From NCBI GenBank assembly GCA_003252455.1, contig QKED01000029.1, forward strand, positions 1 to 64,000: a stretch of DNA of 64,000 nt. Reading direction: 5' to 3'. Both the position numbers and the translations under genes were made by a program. The stretch is from Gammaproteobacteria bacterium. GTDB taxonomy: Bacteria; Pseudomonadota; Gammaproteobacteria; Thiohalomonadales; Thiohalomonadaceae. This document shows positions 8,777 to 18,012 of this stretch, one piece after another (position 1 is the stretch's first letter; the number at the start of each line of letters is the position of its first letter). Below the pieces are notes generated by a model that saw only the letters and a list, made by a program, of their open reading frames with translations, made no database searches and had not been told where the DNA came from.

Positions 8777-9618
8777 TCACCTCCCCCGCCGATGCCACGG
8801 CGTAGGGTCTCTAGTGGGTTGGCGCCAAAGGGCGTGTCGTCCGTCGTGCTGCCGGGCTCGTCGACCAGGCCGGGGCCGTAGTAGTCGTAGCCCTTGCCCT
8901 CGGGGAGGTTGAACTGGTGCTCGCGGTCGGGGGCGACCAGGGCGCCACCGGCGCGCTCCTTCTCCTCCCAGCCGAGGCGATAGTGGGCGCCCAGTTCGCC
9001 CTTGGCCAGCTGGATCGGCAGCACCTTGATCGCGGCGGTGTCGAGCACGCAGGCGTGCTCGCACTTGCCGCAGCCGGTGCAGTGGTCGGAGTGCACCGTG
9101 GGCATGAAGACGGTGTGGCGCCCGGTACGCTGGTTGTGCGACAGCTCCAGGGTGATCGCCTGGTCGATGGCCGGGCAGACGCGGTAGCAGACGTCGCAGC
9201 GCAGGCCGAGGGCGTTGAGGCAGGTCTCCTGATCGATGAGTACGGCGAGGCCCATGCGCGCGTTGTCGATCTCGGTGAGCGACGGGTCGAGCGCGCCGGT
9301 GGGGCAGGCGGGCACGCACGGAATGTCTTCGCACATCTCGCACGGGCCGCTGCGCGCGGTGAAGAAGGGCGTGCCGGGGGCGGGGCCGTCGAGCCAGTCC
9401 GCCAGCTTGAGGATGGCGTAGGGGCAGTCGCGCACGCAGAGGCCGCAGCGCACGCAGGCAGCGGTGAACTGCGCCTCGTCGAGCGCACCCGGCGGGCGCA
9501 GGGCGTGCGGCGGCAGTGCGGCCCCCTGACGGGCGATGAGCCCGAGGACGCCGCCCACCAGTCCCACCCCGAGGGCGGAACCGGCCAGCTGCTGGATGAA
9601 CTGCCGCCTGTTGCTCAA
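8773..9618 (-). CDS. napG: Ferredoxin-type protein NapG
   Basis: A 281-residue periplasmic protein with four 4Fe-4S motifs ([26 protein letters not shown], a middle CDVCYRVCP group and [11 protein letters not shown]), the NapH partner in quinol oxidation. A Tat-type leader [11 protein letters not shown] precedes a hydrophobic stretch. The start codon is TTG at 9618 with AAGGAG seven bases upstream. About 73 bp spanning this start and leader are copied twice in the repeat block just upstream, so the promoter-proximal side of the gene has been remodelled. Confidence 0.94.
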   Translation of the reverse strand: MSNRRQFIQQLAGSALGVGLVGGVLGLIARQGAALPPHALRPPGALDEAQFTAACVRCGLCVRDCPYAILKLADWLDGPAPGTPFFTARSGPCEMCEDIPCVPACPTGALDPSLTEIDNARMGLAVLIDQETCLNALGLRCDVCYRVCPAIDQAITLELSHNQRTGRHTVFMPTVHSDHCTGCGKCEHACVLDTAAIKVLPIQLAKGELGAHYRLGWEEKERAGGALVAPDREHQFNLPEGKGYDYYGPGLVDEPGSTTDDTPFGANPLETLRRGIGGGGE

Positions 9619-9669
9619 CTGCTACTCCTTCGATCGTTTGCCAAGCCAGGGGGCTCGGCACTGAATACT

Positions 9670-9816
9670 TTCACCACAGAGAACACAGAGAGCACAGAGG
9701 TATATCTGTGGGGTGTGCTTGCTGCTTCCGCTTGGGGTTCGCCCAGAGATTGAGTTCGAGCGGTTCACCAGACCTGTTCAAATACGCTCTGTGTTCTCTG
9801 TGTTCTCTGTGGTGAA
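9670..9816. repeat. ACAGAG-type palindromic element, copy 1
   Basis: 147 bp bounded by a perfect 14-bp inverted repeat, TTCACCACAGAGAA (9670-9683) and TTCTCTGTGGTGAA (9803-9816). The arms continue as 9-mers of the ACAGAGAGC type. There is no open frame of its own, as in a MITE-like or dispersed palindromic repeat. Confidence 0.75.
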
Positions 9817-9929
9817 CAGCACCCCATCCCCAACTCCGCTCTCGCCGAAACGTCGCAATGAACTGCCGCCTGTCGGTCAACTGCTGCTCCTTCAATCATT
9901 TGCCAGGCCTGGGCTCGGCTTTGAATATG

Positions 9930-10112
9930 TTCACCACAGAGAGCACAGAGAGCACAGAGAGCACAGAGAGCACAGAGAGCACAGAGGTGTATCTGTGGGG
10001 TGTGCTTGCTGCTTCCGCTTGGGGTTCGCCCAGAGATTGAGTTCGAGCGGTTCACCAGACCTGTTCAAATACGCTCTGTGTTCTCTGTGTTCTCTGTGTT
10101 CTCTGTGGTGAA
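9930..10112. repeat. ACAGAG-type palindromic element, copy 2 (expanded)
   Basis: 183 bp with the same ends and core as copy 1. The left arm carries three extra 9-mers and the right arm one extra, which accounts for the whole length difference and points to slippage within the arms. Confidence 0.75.
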
Positions 10113-10225
10113 CAGCAACCCATCCCCAACTCCGCTCTCGCCGAAACGTCGCAATGAACTGCCGCCTGTCGGTCAACTGCTGCTCCTTCAATCATTTGCC
10201 AGGCCTGGGCTCGGCTTTGAATATG

Positions 10226-10371
10226 TTCACCACAGAGAACACAGAGAGCACAGAGGTGTATCTGTGGGGTGTGCTTGCTGCTTCCGCTTGGGGTTCGCCC
10301 AGAGATTGAGTTCGAGCGGTTCACCAGACCCGCTCAACAATCTCTGTGTTCACTGTGCTCTCTGTGGTGAA
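10226..10371. repeat. ACAGAG-type palindromic element, copy 3
   Basis: 146 bp with the left arm of copy 1. The right arm has diverged (GTTCACTGTGCTCTCTG in place of regular 9-mers), suggesting this is the oldest or least homogenised copy. It lies nearest napA. Confidence 0.72.
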
Positions 10372-10450
10372 CAACAAACCCCGCCGCCCTACACTGCTCA
10401 CCGAAGCGTCACCGAGGCCGAGGGGGCCGCCATTCCCCCTCATCAATCCT

Positions 10451-12940
10451 CTAGGCCTTGCTCACCTTCACCGCGCACTTCTTGAAGTCGGTCTCTTTGG
10501 AGATCGGGCAGGTGGCGTCGAGGGTGAGTTTGTTGACCAGGCGACCGGCGTCGAACCAGGGGATGAAGACCAGCCCCTTGGGCGGACGGTTGCGGCCACG
10601 GGTCTCGACCTTGGCGGTGAGTTCGCCACGGCGGGTGGCGAGCTTGGCGGTCATGCCGCGGCGCAGGCCGCGCGCCTCGGCGTCGTCGGGGTGCATGAAG
10701 ACCACGGCGTCGGGGAAGGCGCGGTAGAGTTCGGGCACGCGGCGGGTCATGGAGCCAGAGTGCCAGTGCTCCAGCACGCGACCGGTGCTGAGCCAGAGGT
10801 CGTACTCTTGGTCCGGGGACTCGGCGGCGGGCTCGTAGGGCAGGGCGAAGATGACCGCGCGGCCATCCTTCTTGCCGTAGAAGCGTACCCCCTCACCGGC
10901 GGGCACGTAGGGGTCGTAGCCTTCACGGAAGCGCCACAGGGTCTCCTTGCCCTCGACCACCGGCCAGCGCATGCCGCGCGCGGCGTGGTAGTCGTCGAAC
11001 GGGGCGAGGTCGTGGGCCTTGCCGCGCCCAAAGCTGGCGTACTCCTCGAACAGCCCCTTCTGTGCGTAGTAACCGAAGGCGTGCGACTCGTCGTTCTCGA
11101 AGCCCTTGTTGAGGTCGGAGAGGGGGAACTTGTCGACCTGGCCGTTGGCGAAGAGTACGTCGTAGAGCGTCTTGCCCTTGTACTCGGGCATCTTCGCCAG
11201 CAGCTCCTCGGGCCACACCTCGTCGGTCTTGAAGTACTTGGCGAACTCCATCACCTGCCAGAGATCGGACTTGGACTCGCCGGGCGGGCTGATCTGCTGG
11301 TGCCAGAACTGGGTGCGGCGCTCGGCGTTGCCGTAGGCCCCCTCCTTCTCGACCCACATGGCGGTGGGCAGGATCAGGTCGGCGCCCATGGCGGAGACGG
11401 TCGGGTAGGGGTCGGAGACGACGATGAAGTTGGCCGGGTCGCGCCAACCGGGGAGCATCTCCTCGTTGATGTTGGGACCGGCCTGCAGGTTGTTGTTGCA
11501 CATCTGCCAGTAGCAGTTCATCTCGCGGTCGCGCAGCTTGCGCTGCATCAGCACGGCGTGGAAACCGGGCTTGTCGGGGATGGTCCCCTCGGGCAGCTTC
11601 CAGATGTGCTCGGCCTTGGCGCGGTGCTCGGGGTTCGTCACCACCATGTCGGCGGGCAGGCGGTGGGAGAAGGTGCCCACCTCGCGCGCGGTGCCACAGG
11701 CGGAGGGTTGGCCGGTGAGGGAGAAGGGGCCGTTGCCCGGCTCGGAGATCTTCCCGGTGAGCAGGTGGATGTTGTAGACGAGGTTGTTGGCCCAGGTGCC
11801 ACGGGTGTGCTGGTTGAAGCCCATGGTCCAGTAGGAGACCACCTTGACGTTGGGGTCGGCATAGAGCGCGGCCAGCTCTTCGAGGTTCTTCTTCGGTACG
11901 CCGGAGATCTCGTGCGCCTTGTCGAGGGTGTACTCGGAGACGAACTTTGCGTACTCCTCGAAGCTGATCGGCTTGGAGCCGCCCGCCTTGTCGGCGTTGG
12001 CCGCCTTCTGCTCACGCGGGTCGGTGGGGCGCAGGCCGTAGCCGATGTCGGCGTTGCCCAGGGCGAAGTTGGTATGGTTGGCGACAAAGTCCTTGTTCAC
12101 CTTGCCGTTCTGGATGATGTAGTTGGCGATGTAGTTGAGGATCGCAAGGTCGGTCTGCGGGGTGAAGACCATGCCGTTGTCGGCCAGCTCGAAGCAGCGG
12201 TGCTCGTAGGTGGAGAGCACGGCGACCTTGACGTGGGGGTTGGTCAGACGGCGGTCGGTGAGGCGGGTCCAGAGGATCGGGTGCATCTCCGCCATGTTGG
12301 AGCCCCACAGCACGAAGGCGTCGGCGTGCTCCAGATCGTCGTAACAGCCCATCGGCTCGTCGATGCCGAAGGTGCGCATGAACCCAGCTACGGCGGAGGC
12401 CATGCAGTGGCGCGCGTTGGGGTCGATGTTGTTGGTGCGCAGGCCCGCCTTGTGCAGCTTGGCGGCGGCGTAGCCCTCCCACACGGTCCACTGGCCGGAG
12501 CCGAACATGCCCACGGCGCTCGGCCCCTTCTCCTGCATCGCCGTCTTCCACTTGTCGGCCATGAGGGTGAAGGCCTCGTCCCAGGAGACCGGCTCGAACT
12601 GACCCTCTTTGTCGTACTTGCCGTTGGTCTTGCGCAGCAGCGGCTGGGTCAGGCGGTCCTTGCCATACATGATCTTGGAGAGGAAGTAGCCCTTGATGCA
12701 GTTGAGGCCACGGTTGACCGGTGCGTCCGGGTCGCCCTGAGTCGCCACCACGCGGCCATCCTTGACGCCGACCAGCACCGAGCAGCCGGTGCCGCAGAAG
12801 CGGCACGGCGCCTTGTCCCAGCGGATGTTGCTGGAGCCCGCCGCCTCGGCGCTCTGTAGCCCTGGCAGGGCGACGCCCGCAGCGGCGGCGGTGGCCACGA
12901 TGGCGTTGGTCTTAATGAACTCCCGTCGGGTCTGTTTCAT
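10451..12940 (-). CDS. napA: Periplasmic nitrate reductase catalytic subunit NapA
   Basis: An 829-residue molybdopterin oxidoreductase that reduces nitrate to nitrite in the periplasm. It has a Tat leader (TRREFIK, residues 4-10), a 4Fe-4S site (CRFCGTGC and a downstream CIKGY) and the expected molybdenum ligand Cys in [10 protein letters not shown], followed by bis-MGD binding domains. The length is normal. It is preceded by napD with a 64-bp gap and followed by the repeat block, which separates it from napG by 0.8 kb and may alter read-through to napGHBC. Confidence 0.97.
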   Translation of the reverse strand: MKQTRREFIKTNAIVATAAAAGVALPGLQSAEAAGSSNIRWDKAPCRFCGTGCSVLVGVKDGRVVATQGDPDAPVNRGLNCIKGYFLSKIMYGKDRLTQPLLRKTNGKYDKEGQFEPVSWDEAFTLMADKWKTAMQEKGPSAVGMFGSGQWTVWEGYAAAKLHKAGLRTNNIDPNARHCMASAVAGFMRTFGIDEPMGCYDDLEHADAFVLWGSNMAEMHPILWTRLTDRRLTNPHVKVAVLSTYEHRCFELADNGMVFTPQTDLAILNYIANYIIQNGKVNKDFVANHTNFALGNADIGYGLRPTDPREQKAANADKAGGSKPISFEEYAKFVSEYTLDKAHEISGVPKKNLEELAALYADPNVKVVSYWTMGFNQHTRGTWANNLVYNIHLLTGKISEPGNGPFSLTGQPSACGTAREVGTFSHRLPADMVVTNPEHRAKAEHIWKLPEGTIPDKPGFHAVLMQRKLRDREMNCYWQMCNNNLQAGPNINEEMLPGWRDPANFIVVSDPYPTVSAMGADLILPTAMWVEKEGAYGNAERRTQFWHQQISPPGESKSDLWQVMEFAKYFKTDEVWPEELLAKMPEYKGKTLYDVLFANGQVDKFPLSDLNKGFENDESHAFGYYAQKGLFEEYASFGRGKAHDLAPFDDYHAARGMRWPVVEGKETLWRFREGYDPYVPAGEGVRFYGKKDGRAVIFALPYEPAAESPDQEYDLWLSTGRVLEHWHSGSMTRRVPELYRAFPDAVVFMHPDDAEARGLRRGMTAKLATRRGELTAKVETRGRNRPPKGLVFIPWFDAGRLVNKLTLDATCPISKETDFKKCAVKVSKA

Positions 12941-13004
12941 CTCTCCCCCTCCTGCGCGCTATTGGCAGACTTTTGTTATGTGCGGACGTGGCGGACGCGG
13001 GCCG

Positions 13005-13250
13005 TCAGGCGGCGTCCTCGTCGGTCGAATATTCGTGATAGATCATCGCCGCCGAGAGCACCCCCGGCAGGTCGTGGAAGCCGACCATGATGTCGGCCAG
13101 GCCACGGTCGCTCTCCTCCTCGATGGTCACCACCAGGCGACCATCCTCGGTGTGGGCGTGCACCTCGACCCCCACCATCGCGTTGAGCAGCGCCTCTACC
13201 TGGGTCACCAGGGACGGGCGCGCCCGGACCACTACACCTGCGATATTCAT
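13005..13250 (-). CDS. napD: NapA chaperone NapD
   Basis: An 81-residue cytoplasmic protein of the NapD family, which binds the Tat leader of NapA and delays export until cofactor insertion. It begins MNIAGVVVRARP and shows the alternating strand/helix pattern of the ferredoxin-like fold. Its ATG overlaps the napF stop by four bases, indicating coupled translation. Confidence 0.93.
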   Translation of the reverse strand: MNIAGVVVRARPSLVTQVEALLNAMVGVEVHAHTEDGRLVVTIEEESDRGLADIMVGFHDLPGVLSAAMIYHEYSTDEDAA

Positions 13251-13732
13251 CTGGCAGTTACCTCCTGTTGTAGGGTGATCGCCCCGCTCGGGCAGGGGCC
13301 GACACAGAATCCGCAGCCGCTACAGCGCTGCGGGTCGAATTGGGGGGTGGCGACGCCACCGGCCACCAGCGGCAGGCGCAGGGCGCGCTCGATGCACGCC
13401 TCGGCGCAGCTCATGCAGACGCTGCCCCGCTTGGCGATGCAGCTCTCGGCGATGGTCAGGGTGAGTTGCCAGGGGCGCTGGGCGGCGAGGGCGTGGGGCA
13501 CACAGACGGAGACACAACGACCGCAGAAGGTGCAGCCGGAATCACTGAAGCTCACCTCGGGGAAGCCGCCGTCACCGCGCCGGATGATCCCCTCGGGGCA
13601 GCGCCGGATGCAGGCGTCGCAACGGCTACAGCGCTCGATGAAGGCCGCCTCGTCGAGCGCCCACGGCGGACGCGGGGCGCCCCCGCCCTCGGTGAGGCGT
13701 CCGCGAAGTAGGAGTCGACGTGCGAGGCGCAT
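13247..13732 (-). CDS. napF: Ferredoxin-type protein NapF
   Basis: A 161-residue cytoplasmic iron-sulfur protein with four cysteine clusters: CSRCDACIRRCP, CTFCGRCVSVC, a CMSCAEAC group and CSGCGFCVGPCP. It is thought to take part in NapA maturation. It is the first gene of the nap operon, with GGGAGGGG directly upstream of the ATG at 13732 and a perfect FNR box centred about 72 bp before the start. Confidence 0.93.
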   Translation of the reverse strand: MRLARRLLLRGRLTEGGGAPRPPWALDEAAFIERCSRCDACIRRCPEGIIRRGDGGFPEVSFSDSGCTFCGRCVSVCVPHALAAQRPWQLTLTIAESCIAKRGSVCMSCAEACIERALRLPLVAGGVATPQFDPQRCSGCGFCVGPCPSGAITLQQEVTAR

Positions 13733-13797
13733 GGCCCCTCCCTGGCGTCTGGGCGATGTGGTGGATCCAAGAATTCCACCGCACCCAGGAGGGGACC

Positions 13798-13811
13798 TTG
13801 ATGTGAATCAA
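13798..13811 (-). promoter_or_regulatory. FNR/ANR binding site for the nap operon
   Basis: TTGATGTGAATCAA is a perfect TTGAT-N4-ATCAA palindrome. It overlaps the stop codon of mtfA and lies 66 bp upstream of napF. If it acts at -41.5 the transcription start would fall near 13763, leaving a short leader before napF. The -10 is weak (AATTCT-like, near 13770-13775), as is common for FNR-activated promoters. Confidence 0.85.
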
Positions 13812-14587
13812 GTGATCTGGCGATCGAGCTGATCCCAGCGCTGGGCCGGGTCCTGGACATAAAAGTTCACCAGATGGTGGTAAACCTCGGGGAAGGCGTC
13901 GCGCAACGCCTGCGGCAACTCGAAGAAGTATTCACTGAAGACGGCAAAGCACTCGGCAGGGGACTCCAGGGCGTAGGGGTCGATGAGCATCTCCTCGTGT
14001 GCCGCCTCCTGCCGCGCCAGTTCGGCGTAGGCGGCGGACCAATCGGCCGCCCAGGCCGCCGGGTCCATCGCCCGGTGCAGTGGTGGCTGGCCATTGAGGC
14101 TGCCGTCGAGGCCGTCGAGCTTGTGCGCCATCTCGTGGATCACCACGTTATAGCCATCCAACCCGCCACTCACCGCCACATCGGACCAGGCCAGCACCAG
14201 CGGTCCGCGCAGCCACGACTCACCACTGCGCGCCTCGTGGATGCGGTGCACCACCCCGACGGCATCCTGCTCCTCGTGGTCGACCACGAAGGGGGCCGGG
14301 TAGAGGATCACCTCACGCCAGCCAGCGAGTCCCTCACGCCCGAGGTTGAGCAGTGGCAGGGCGATGAGCAGGGCGGTGGTCTGTGCCACCTCGTCACCCA
14401 CCGTGAGGCCATCCACCCCCTCCAGCCGCTTCTCGCGCAGCACCGTCTCGGCCAGCGCCACCAACGGCTCTAGCTCCGCCTCACTCAAGTAATCGAGGAT
14501 CGGCAGGGCATCGATCCGCGCACGCCACTGCGCGGCGGTGTAACGGGCGGCGTGGCGCTGACGCCACCAGGCGAGGGGGTTCCACAT
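13808..14587 (-). CDS. mtfA: MtfA-type zinc metallopeptidase
   Basis: A 259-residue cytoplasmic protein of the MtfA (Mlc titration factor A) family. The HEXXH zinc motif HEMAH is at residues 151-155, with a downstream acidic candidate third ligand in ESPAECF (about residue 212). The frame extends to 14695, but MWNPLAWWRQRH at 14587 matches family starts. In Escherichia coli MtfA binds the repressor Mlc; whether Mlc exists here is unknown. The gene end is overlapped by the nap FNR site. Confidence 0.9.
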   Translation of the reverse strand: MWNPLAWWRQRHAARYTAAQWRARIDALPILDYLSEAELEPLVALAETVLREKRLEGVDGLTVGDEVAQTTALLIALPLLNLGREGLAGWREVILYPAPFVVDHEEQDAVGVVHRIHEARSGESWLRGPLVLAWSDVAVSGGLDGYNVVIHEMAHKLDGLDGSLNGQPPLHRAMDPAAWAADWSAAYAELARQEAAHEEMLIDPYALESPAECFAVFSEYFFELPQALRDAFPEVYHHLVNFYVQDPAQRWDQLDRQIT

Positions 14588-14835
14588 GCAGGGGACTCGT
14601 TGCAGGATTGAGGGGATTGTAGGCGCCTTAGAGGTGGGGACACAGGCCACACCCCGTCGCGGCCGTGACGCCCAGCCTCGCCGAGCGGCACACACGGAGC
14701 GATGTGGGGGCGATGGGGCCGATCACGAGGCACAACGCCTACGGCCCCCCCTACCAGCGGCCGCTCGCCACTGCGCCGCTCGTCGCCGCTCGACTCGCCC
14801 CCGTATAATCCCCCCTCACCATCAGGAGCCACCCC

Positions 14836-15414
14836 TTGCCCCACAACCTCAACAGTGCCATTCACGCCCAGCACTGGCGTCCGGTTCGGCGACTGCGCCA
14901 GGGCCAGGTGCCGATCGGGCTGCGCCCGTGGCTGTTGGATCCGGGCTCACTCACCCGACGCCTACAACGCCGTTGCCCAGAGGGCGGCTTTCGCGTCGAG
15001 CTGCTCGCCCAGCACATGGCCATCCCGCTGGCCTGCGAGCGGCAGCGGCTGGGGTTGCGGTCGGGGCAGCGGGTGTTGGTGCGCGAGGTGCGTCTCTGCT
15101 GTGGCGAGCGGCCCTGGGTCTACGCCCGCTCGCTCATCCCCAGCACGGCGCTGCGTGGGCCGCTACGCCATCTGCGCCAGATCGGTGAACGCCCGCTGGG
15201 GGCGGTGCTGTTCGCCGACCCGGGGTTGCGCCGGGACGAGTTGGAGGTGGTGCGGGTCGACCCGAGGCGGGAGTTGCCCCGGGTGCTGGTGGGGCTCACC
15301 ACCTTGCGCGGGGAGTCCGAGGTGTGGGGCCGCCGCTCGCTGTTTTGGCTACGCGGGGCACCACTGATGGTGAGTGAGTACTTCCTACCCGGGCTGCCCG
15401 AGGGGCCGCAATAG
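14836..15414 (+). CDS. ubiC: Chorismate lyase
   Basis: A 192-residue cytoplasmic enzyme that splits chorismate into 4-hydroxybenzoate and pyruvate, the first step of ubiquinone synthesis. Family features include LLDPGSLTRRL, a central VREVRLCCGERPWVYARSLIP segment and the C-terminal WGRRSLFWLRG. The start is TTG at 14836 with AGGAG seven bases upstream. The usual partner ubiA is not adjacent. It converges on the next gene with only 3 bp between stops. Confidence 0.9.
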   Translation: MPHNLNSAIHAQHWRPVRRLRQGQVPIGLRPWLLDPGSLTRRLQRRCPEGGFRVELLAQHMAIPLACERQRLGLRSGQRVLVREVRLCCGERPWVYARSLIPSTALRGPLRHLRQIGERPLGAVLFADPGLRRDELEVVRVDPRRELPRVLVGLTTLRGESEVWGRRSLFWLRGAPLMVSEYFLPGLPEGPQ

Positions 15415-15417
15415 GGC

Positions 15418-15909
15418 TCAGACCGGCTCGCTGGAGGTGAGCTTGGCGACGCTGCGCTCGTTACTACCCTGTTCGGTGCGCTCGCCGTTGGTGTAGATCT
15501 CCACGCTCTTATCTACGCTCACACTACTGATGTAGTCGCGGATGCCGTCGGCGATGCGGGCGATGGACTCCACCTTGTCCATCAGAGTGGCGCCGAAGAA
15601 GAAGGCGATGAACATATAGTGCACCACGTGCACACAGTACTCACCGTTCTTACCCCGGTGCAGGTCGAAGCAGGTCTTGTAGATCTGTCGGCTGTGATCG
15701 AGCTTGGCAAACTCGATCATGTAGATGGGGCTCTCGATACCCTTGAGGGCCTTCTCGGTCTCGCGGATCACCACACCGGCCTTCTTCACCGCCTCAGTGT
15801 AGGTCTCACCCTTCACGTCAATGTGGATAGGGAAGACCACGCTCTTGGTGTCGCAGTTGATCGGCTCATCTGCCTGGTAGGGGACTACCGGGCCATGTTT
15901 GACGTACAT
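15418..15909 (-). CDS. Unrecognised 163-residue protein
   Basis: It starts at 15909 with AGGAG eight bases upstream, so coding status is good. It has no signal peptide. One hydrophobic patch (VVHYMFIAFFFGATLM) lies in the middle. The N-terminal half has a strand-helix pattern (VVFPIHIDVKGETYTEAVKKAG) that loosely recalls SIMPL-like folds, but this is only an impression. It has several cysteines and a polar tail. It is monocistronic by position. No function is assigned. Confidence 0.6.
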   Translation of the reverse strand: MYVKHGPVVPYQADEPINCDTKSVVFPIHIDVKGETYTEAVKKAGVVIRETEKALKGIESPIYMIEFAKLDHSRQIYKTCFDLHRGKNGEYCVHVVHYMFIAFFFGATLMDKVESIARIADGIRDYISSVSVDKSVEIYTNGERTEQGSNERSVAKLTSSEPV

Positions 15910-16110
15910 CCAAATAACTCCTGCGGTCGATACAAAGATCTGACTCGACCGTAAAATGTATCGCTGTAAGTGGAAATAGTAGCACTCCGTGGCTCTCTCA
16001 AGCCCAAGAGGGATTCTACCCTCCTCAATCCTGCTATTGTTGCATGGTCAAACGGGTGCCTCGACCAACGGGTGGGCGGGAGTGTGGCTTAACGCACGCA
16101 ACGGGCGTGA

Positions 16111-16740
16111 TCAGCGCCGCACAACCCGCCCGCTACGCCCGTCGCGGATCTGCGAGGGGCGCGCGTGACCCCCGGTCGGCCCCTCCAGGCGGTAATCCAC
16201 CCGCCGACCGAAGTAGCGTCGCACCTCTCCCGCCGTGCGCGCCGGGGCCGCACCACTGGGGTTGGCGCTGGTCGAGACCAGCGGCCCGCCGAGCGCCTGA
16301 CACAGCAGGGCGCTCTGCGCGTGACGGGTAATTCGCACCGCCAGGGTGTCGTGGTGACCCCGCAGCCAGGGCGGGCAGCGCCCGTGGGCGGGCAACAACC
16401 AGGTCACCGGATGGGGCCAGGCGGCGTGTAGCCGCTGGCGCAGCTTACGCGGGATCGGCGCCAGATAGCCGGCGAGTTGTGAGAGATCGGCGGCGATCAG
16501 GATCACACCCTTGTGCTCGCCCCGCCCCTTGAGGGCCAGCAGGCGACCGAAGGCGGCGGCGTTGGCCGGGTCGCAACCCAGCCCCCAGACGGCCTCAGTG
16601 GGGTAGGCGATGATGCCACCACCACGCACCACGCTCGCCGCGCGGCGCACCGGCCAAGGCAGCCGTCGCGCTGGCGGCAGGCAGTGGCCGAAGCGGTGCC
16701 ACAGGCGGCTGCGCCGCGCCGGTGGGGGCCTGTTAGGCAA
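16111..16740 (-). CDS. tsaC: Threonylcarbamoyl-AMP synthase (YrdC/Sua5 family)
   Basis: A 209-residue enzyme that makes threonylcarbamoyl-adenylate from threonine, bicarbonate and ATP for the t6A37 modification of tRNA. Family motifs are IIAYPTEAVWGLGCDP, KGVILIAAD, HPVTWLLP, LAVRIT and PLVSTSANPSG. The chosen start is a TTG at 16740 with AGGAG seven bases upstream inside the end of purE, overlapping its stop by 8 bp; this gives an N-terminus slightly longer than E. coli TsaC. A GTG at 16650 is the alternative. Confidence 0.88.
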   Translation of the reverse strand: MPNRPPPARRSRLWHRFGHCLPPARRLPWPVRRAASVVRGGGIIAYPTEAVWGLGCDPANAAAFGRLLALKGRGEHKGVILIAADLSQLAGYLAPIPRKLRQRLHAAWPHPVTWLLPAHGRCPPWLRGHHDTLAVRITRHAQSALLCQALGGPLVSTSANPSGAAPARTAGEVRRYFGRRVDYRLEGPTGGHARPSQIRDGRSGRVVRR

Positions 16741-17245
16741 GCCCCAACTCCTGCTGCACCTGTGCGTCGCGGGCGAGGATCTGCTCGGCGTTGGCGGCAC
16801 GCTCGTCGCGCAGCTTCTGTGCCAGCGCGGGGTCGCTCACGGCCATGATCTGTGCAGCCAGATAGCCGGCGTTCTTCGCCCCGGCACCACCGATGGCCAC
16901 GGTGGCCACCGGGATGCCTCCCGGCATCTGCACGGTCGAGAGCAGGGCGTCCATCCCCTTCAACGGCCCGCCGTCCATCGGCACACCGATGACCGGACGC
17001 ACGGTAATGGCGGAGACGGCACCCGCCAGATGCGCGGCGAGGCCCGCGGCGGCGATAAACACCTGACAGCCGCGCGCCTCGGCCCCCTTGACGTAGTTGT
17101 GGGTCGCCTCGGGGGTGCGATGGGCGGAGTGGATCTTCACCTCGTAGGTGATGTCGAAGGATTTCAGCACCTTGAGGGTGGCCTGCATGGTCGGCAGGTC
17201 GGAGTCGGAGCCCATCAGAATGGCGACGAAGGGGGTGGCGGACAT
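16733..17245 (-). CDS. purE: N5-carboxyaminoimidazole ribonucleotide mutase
   Basis: A 170-residue class I PurE that converts N5-CAIR to CAIR in purine synthesis. The signature GSDSDLPTM (residues 12-20) and SAHRTPE with the catalytic His are present, as is the glycine-rich [17 protein letters not shown]. Length is typical. purK, the usual partner, is not adjacent; instead the gene is inserted into the smg/yrdD/tsaC block and is coupled to tsaC. Confidence 0.95.
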   Translation of the reverse strand: MSATPFVAILMGSDSDLPTMQATLKVLKSFDITYEVKIHSAHRTPEATHNYVKGAEARGCQVFIAAAGLAAHLAGAVSAITVRPVIGVPMDGGPLKGMDALLSTVQMPGGIPVATVAIGGAGAKNAGYLAAQIMAVSDPALAQKLRDERAANAEQILARDAQVQQELGLA

Positions 17246-17435
17246 GCGCTTCTCCTAGCTATCGGAAGGTCGGTGTGGTGTGGATGCGCCCATTAGACAC
17301 AAGCGGGCGGCGGGGTTCAACGGCGCGTTTCGCAATGGCTATGGGCGGGCACGCCGTGCCCACGCTTCGGAGTGGCTCGGGGTGTCGGCACCGGGCGATG
17401 CCCCGACCGACGGTGCCCACACGGCGCGGGCCCGC

Positions 17436-18005
17436 CTACTCGCCCTCGCGCGGCTCCAGGGGCCGACACGCCTCGGCGTCGAGGGGCTCCTGATAGGCGC
17501 AATCCGCCTCCGGGCAGAGCCGCACACACTGCCCCTTGCGCGTCCGCTGCAGGGTCATGAAGGGCCAGTGGCAGCGCGGACAGGGGTGCTCGGGCAGGGG
17601 CAGCCCCCACACCTGATAGTGGCAGGCGGGAAAGCGCGAACAGGCGTGGAACAGCGCCCCCTGGGCGTGACTACGCCGGGCGATGAGGGTGCCGCGCCCG
17701 CAGGCGGGGCAGGGCAGGCCACTGTCCCCGGGGCGCGCCGGACGCTCGCTATAACGACAGCGGGGAAAATTACTACAGCCGACGAAGCGCCCGTGACGCC
17801 CATCCACATAGATGAGGGGCTCGTCGCACATGGGACAGAGGCGCCCGACCGACTCGGGCAGGGGCCTGGGGGGGCGCGGGGGGGCGCTGGTGTAGTCACA
17901 GGCGGGCCAAGCGCTACAGCCGAAAAATCGACCGAAAGGACCGGCCCGTTCGACCAGGGCAGCGCCGCAGAGGGGGCAGCGTTTGGCGCCTGTGGGCCCG
18001 CTCAT
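17436..18005 (-). CDS. YrdD-like protein with topoisomerase-type zinc ribbons
   Basis: A 189-residue protein made of four C4 zinc-ribbon units, each opening with CPxC (CPLC, CPMC, CPAC, CPRC) and closing with a CSxxPxC-like pair. These resemble the C-terminal zinc domains of DNA topoisomerase I. There is no catalytic topoisomerase domain. E. coli yrdD lies in the same position between smg and tsaC. It likely binds nucleic acid; its exact role is unknown. Confidence 0.85.
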   Translation of the reverse strand: MSGPTGAKRCPLCGAALVERAGPFGRFFGCSAWPACDYTSAPPRPPRPLPESVGRLCPMCDEPLIYVDGRHGRFVGCSNFPRCRYSERPARPGDSGLPCPACGRGTLIARRSHAQGALFHACSRFPACHYQVWGLPLPEHPCPRCHWPFMTLQRTRKGQCVRLCPEADCAYQEPLDAEACRPLEPREGE

Positions 18006-18012
18006 GGCGGGC

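Larger units (their letters stand above)
9597..10413. repeat. Tandem repeat block inserted between napA and napG
   Basis: Three palindrome-ended elements (9670-9816, 9930-10112, 10226-10371) alternate with two nearly identical 113-bp spacers (9817-9929, 10113-10225). Each spacer joins about 42 bp of unknown origin to about 71 bp matching the napG leader (9597-9669), including its GAAGGAG, TTG start and RRQFI codons. The right flank at 10372-10413 is a diverged relative of the 42-bp part. The period is 260 then 296 bp; the 36-bp difference is four extra 9-mers. Spurious frames rich in HREHREHR arise from the 9-mers. Confidence 0.85.

Noticed and set aside
9671-10191. Short frames rich in HREHREHR
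   Set aside because: They are translations of the ACAGAG 9-mer repeats, not genes, although the copied napG leader gives them apparent start signals.
10346-12859. 837-codon open frame on the plus strand
   Set aside because: It lies antisense to napA, which has full motif support; long antisense frames are expected at this GC content.
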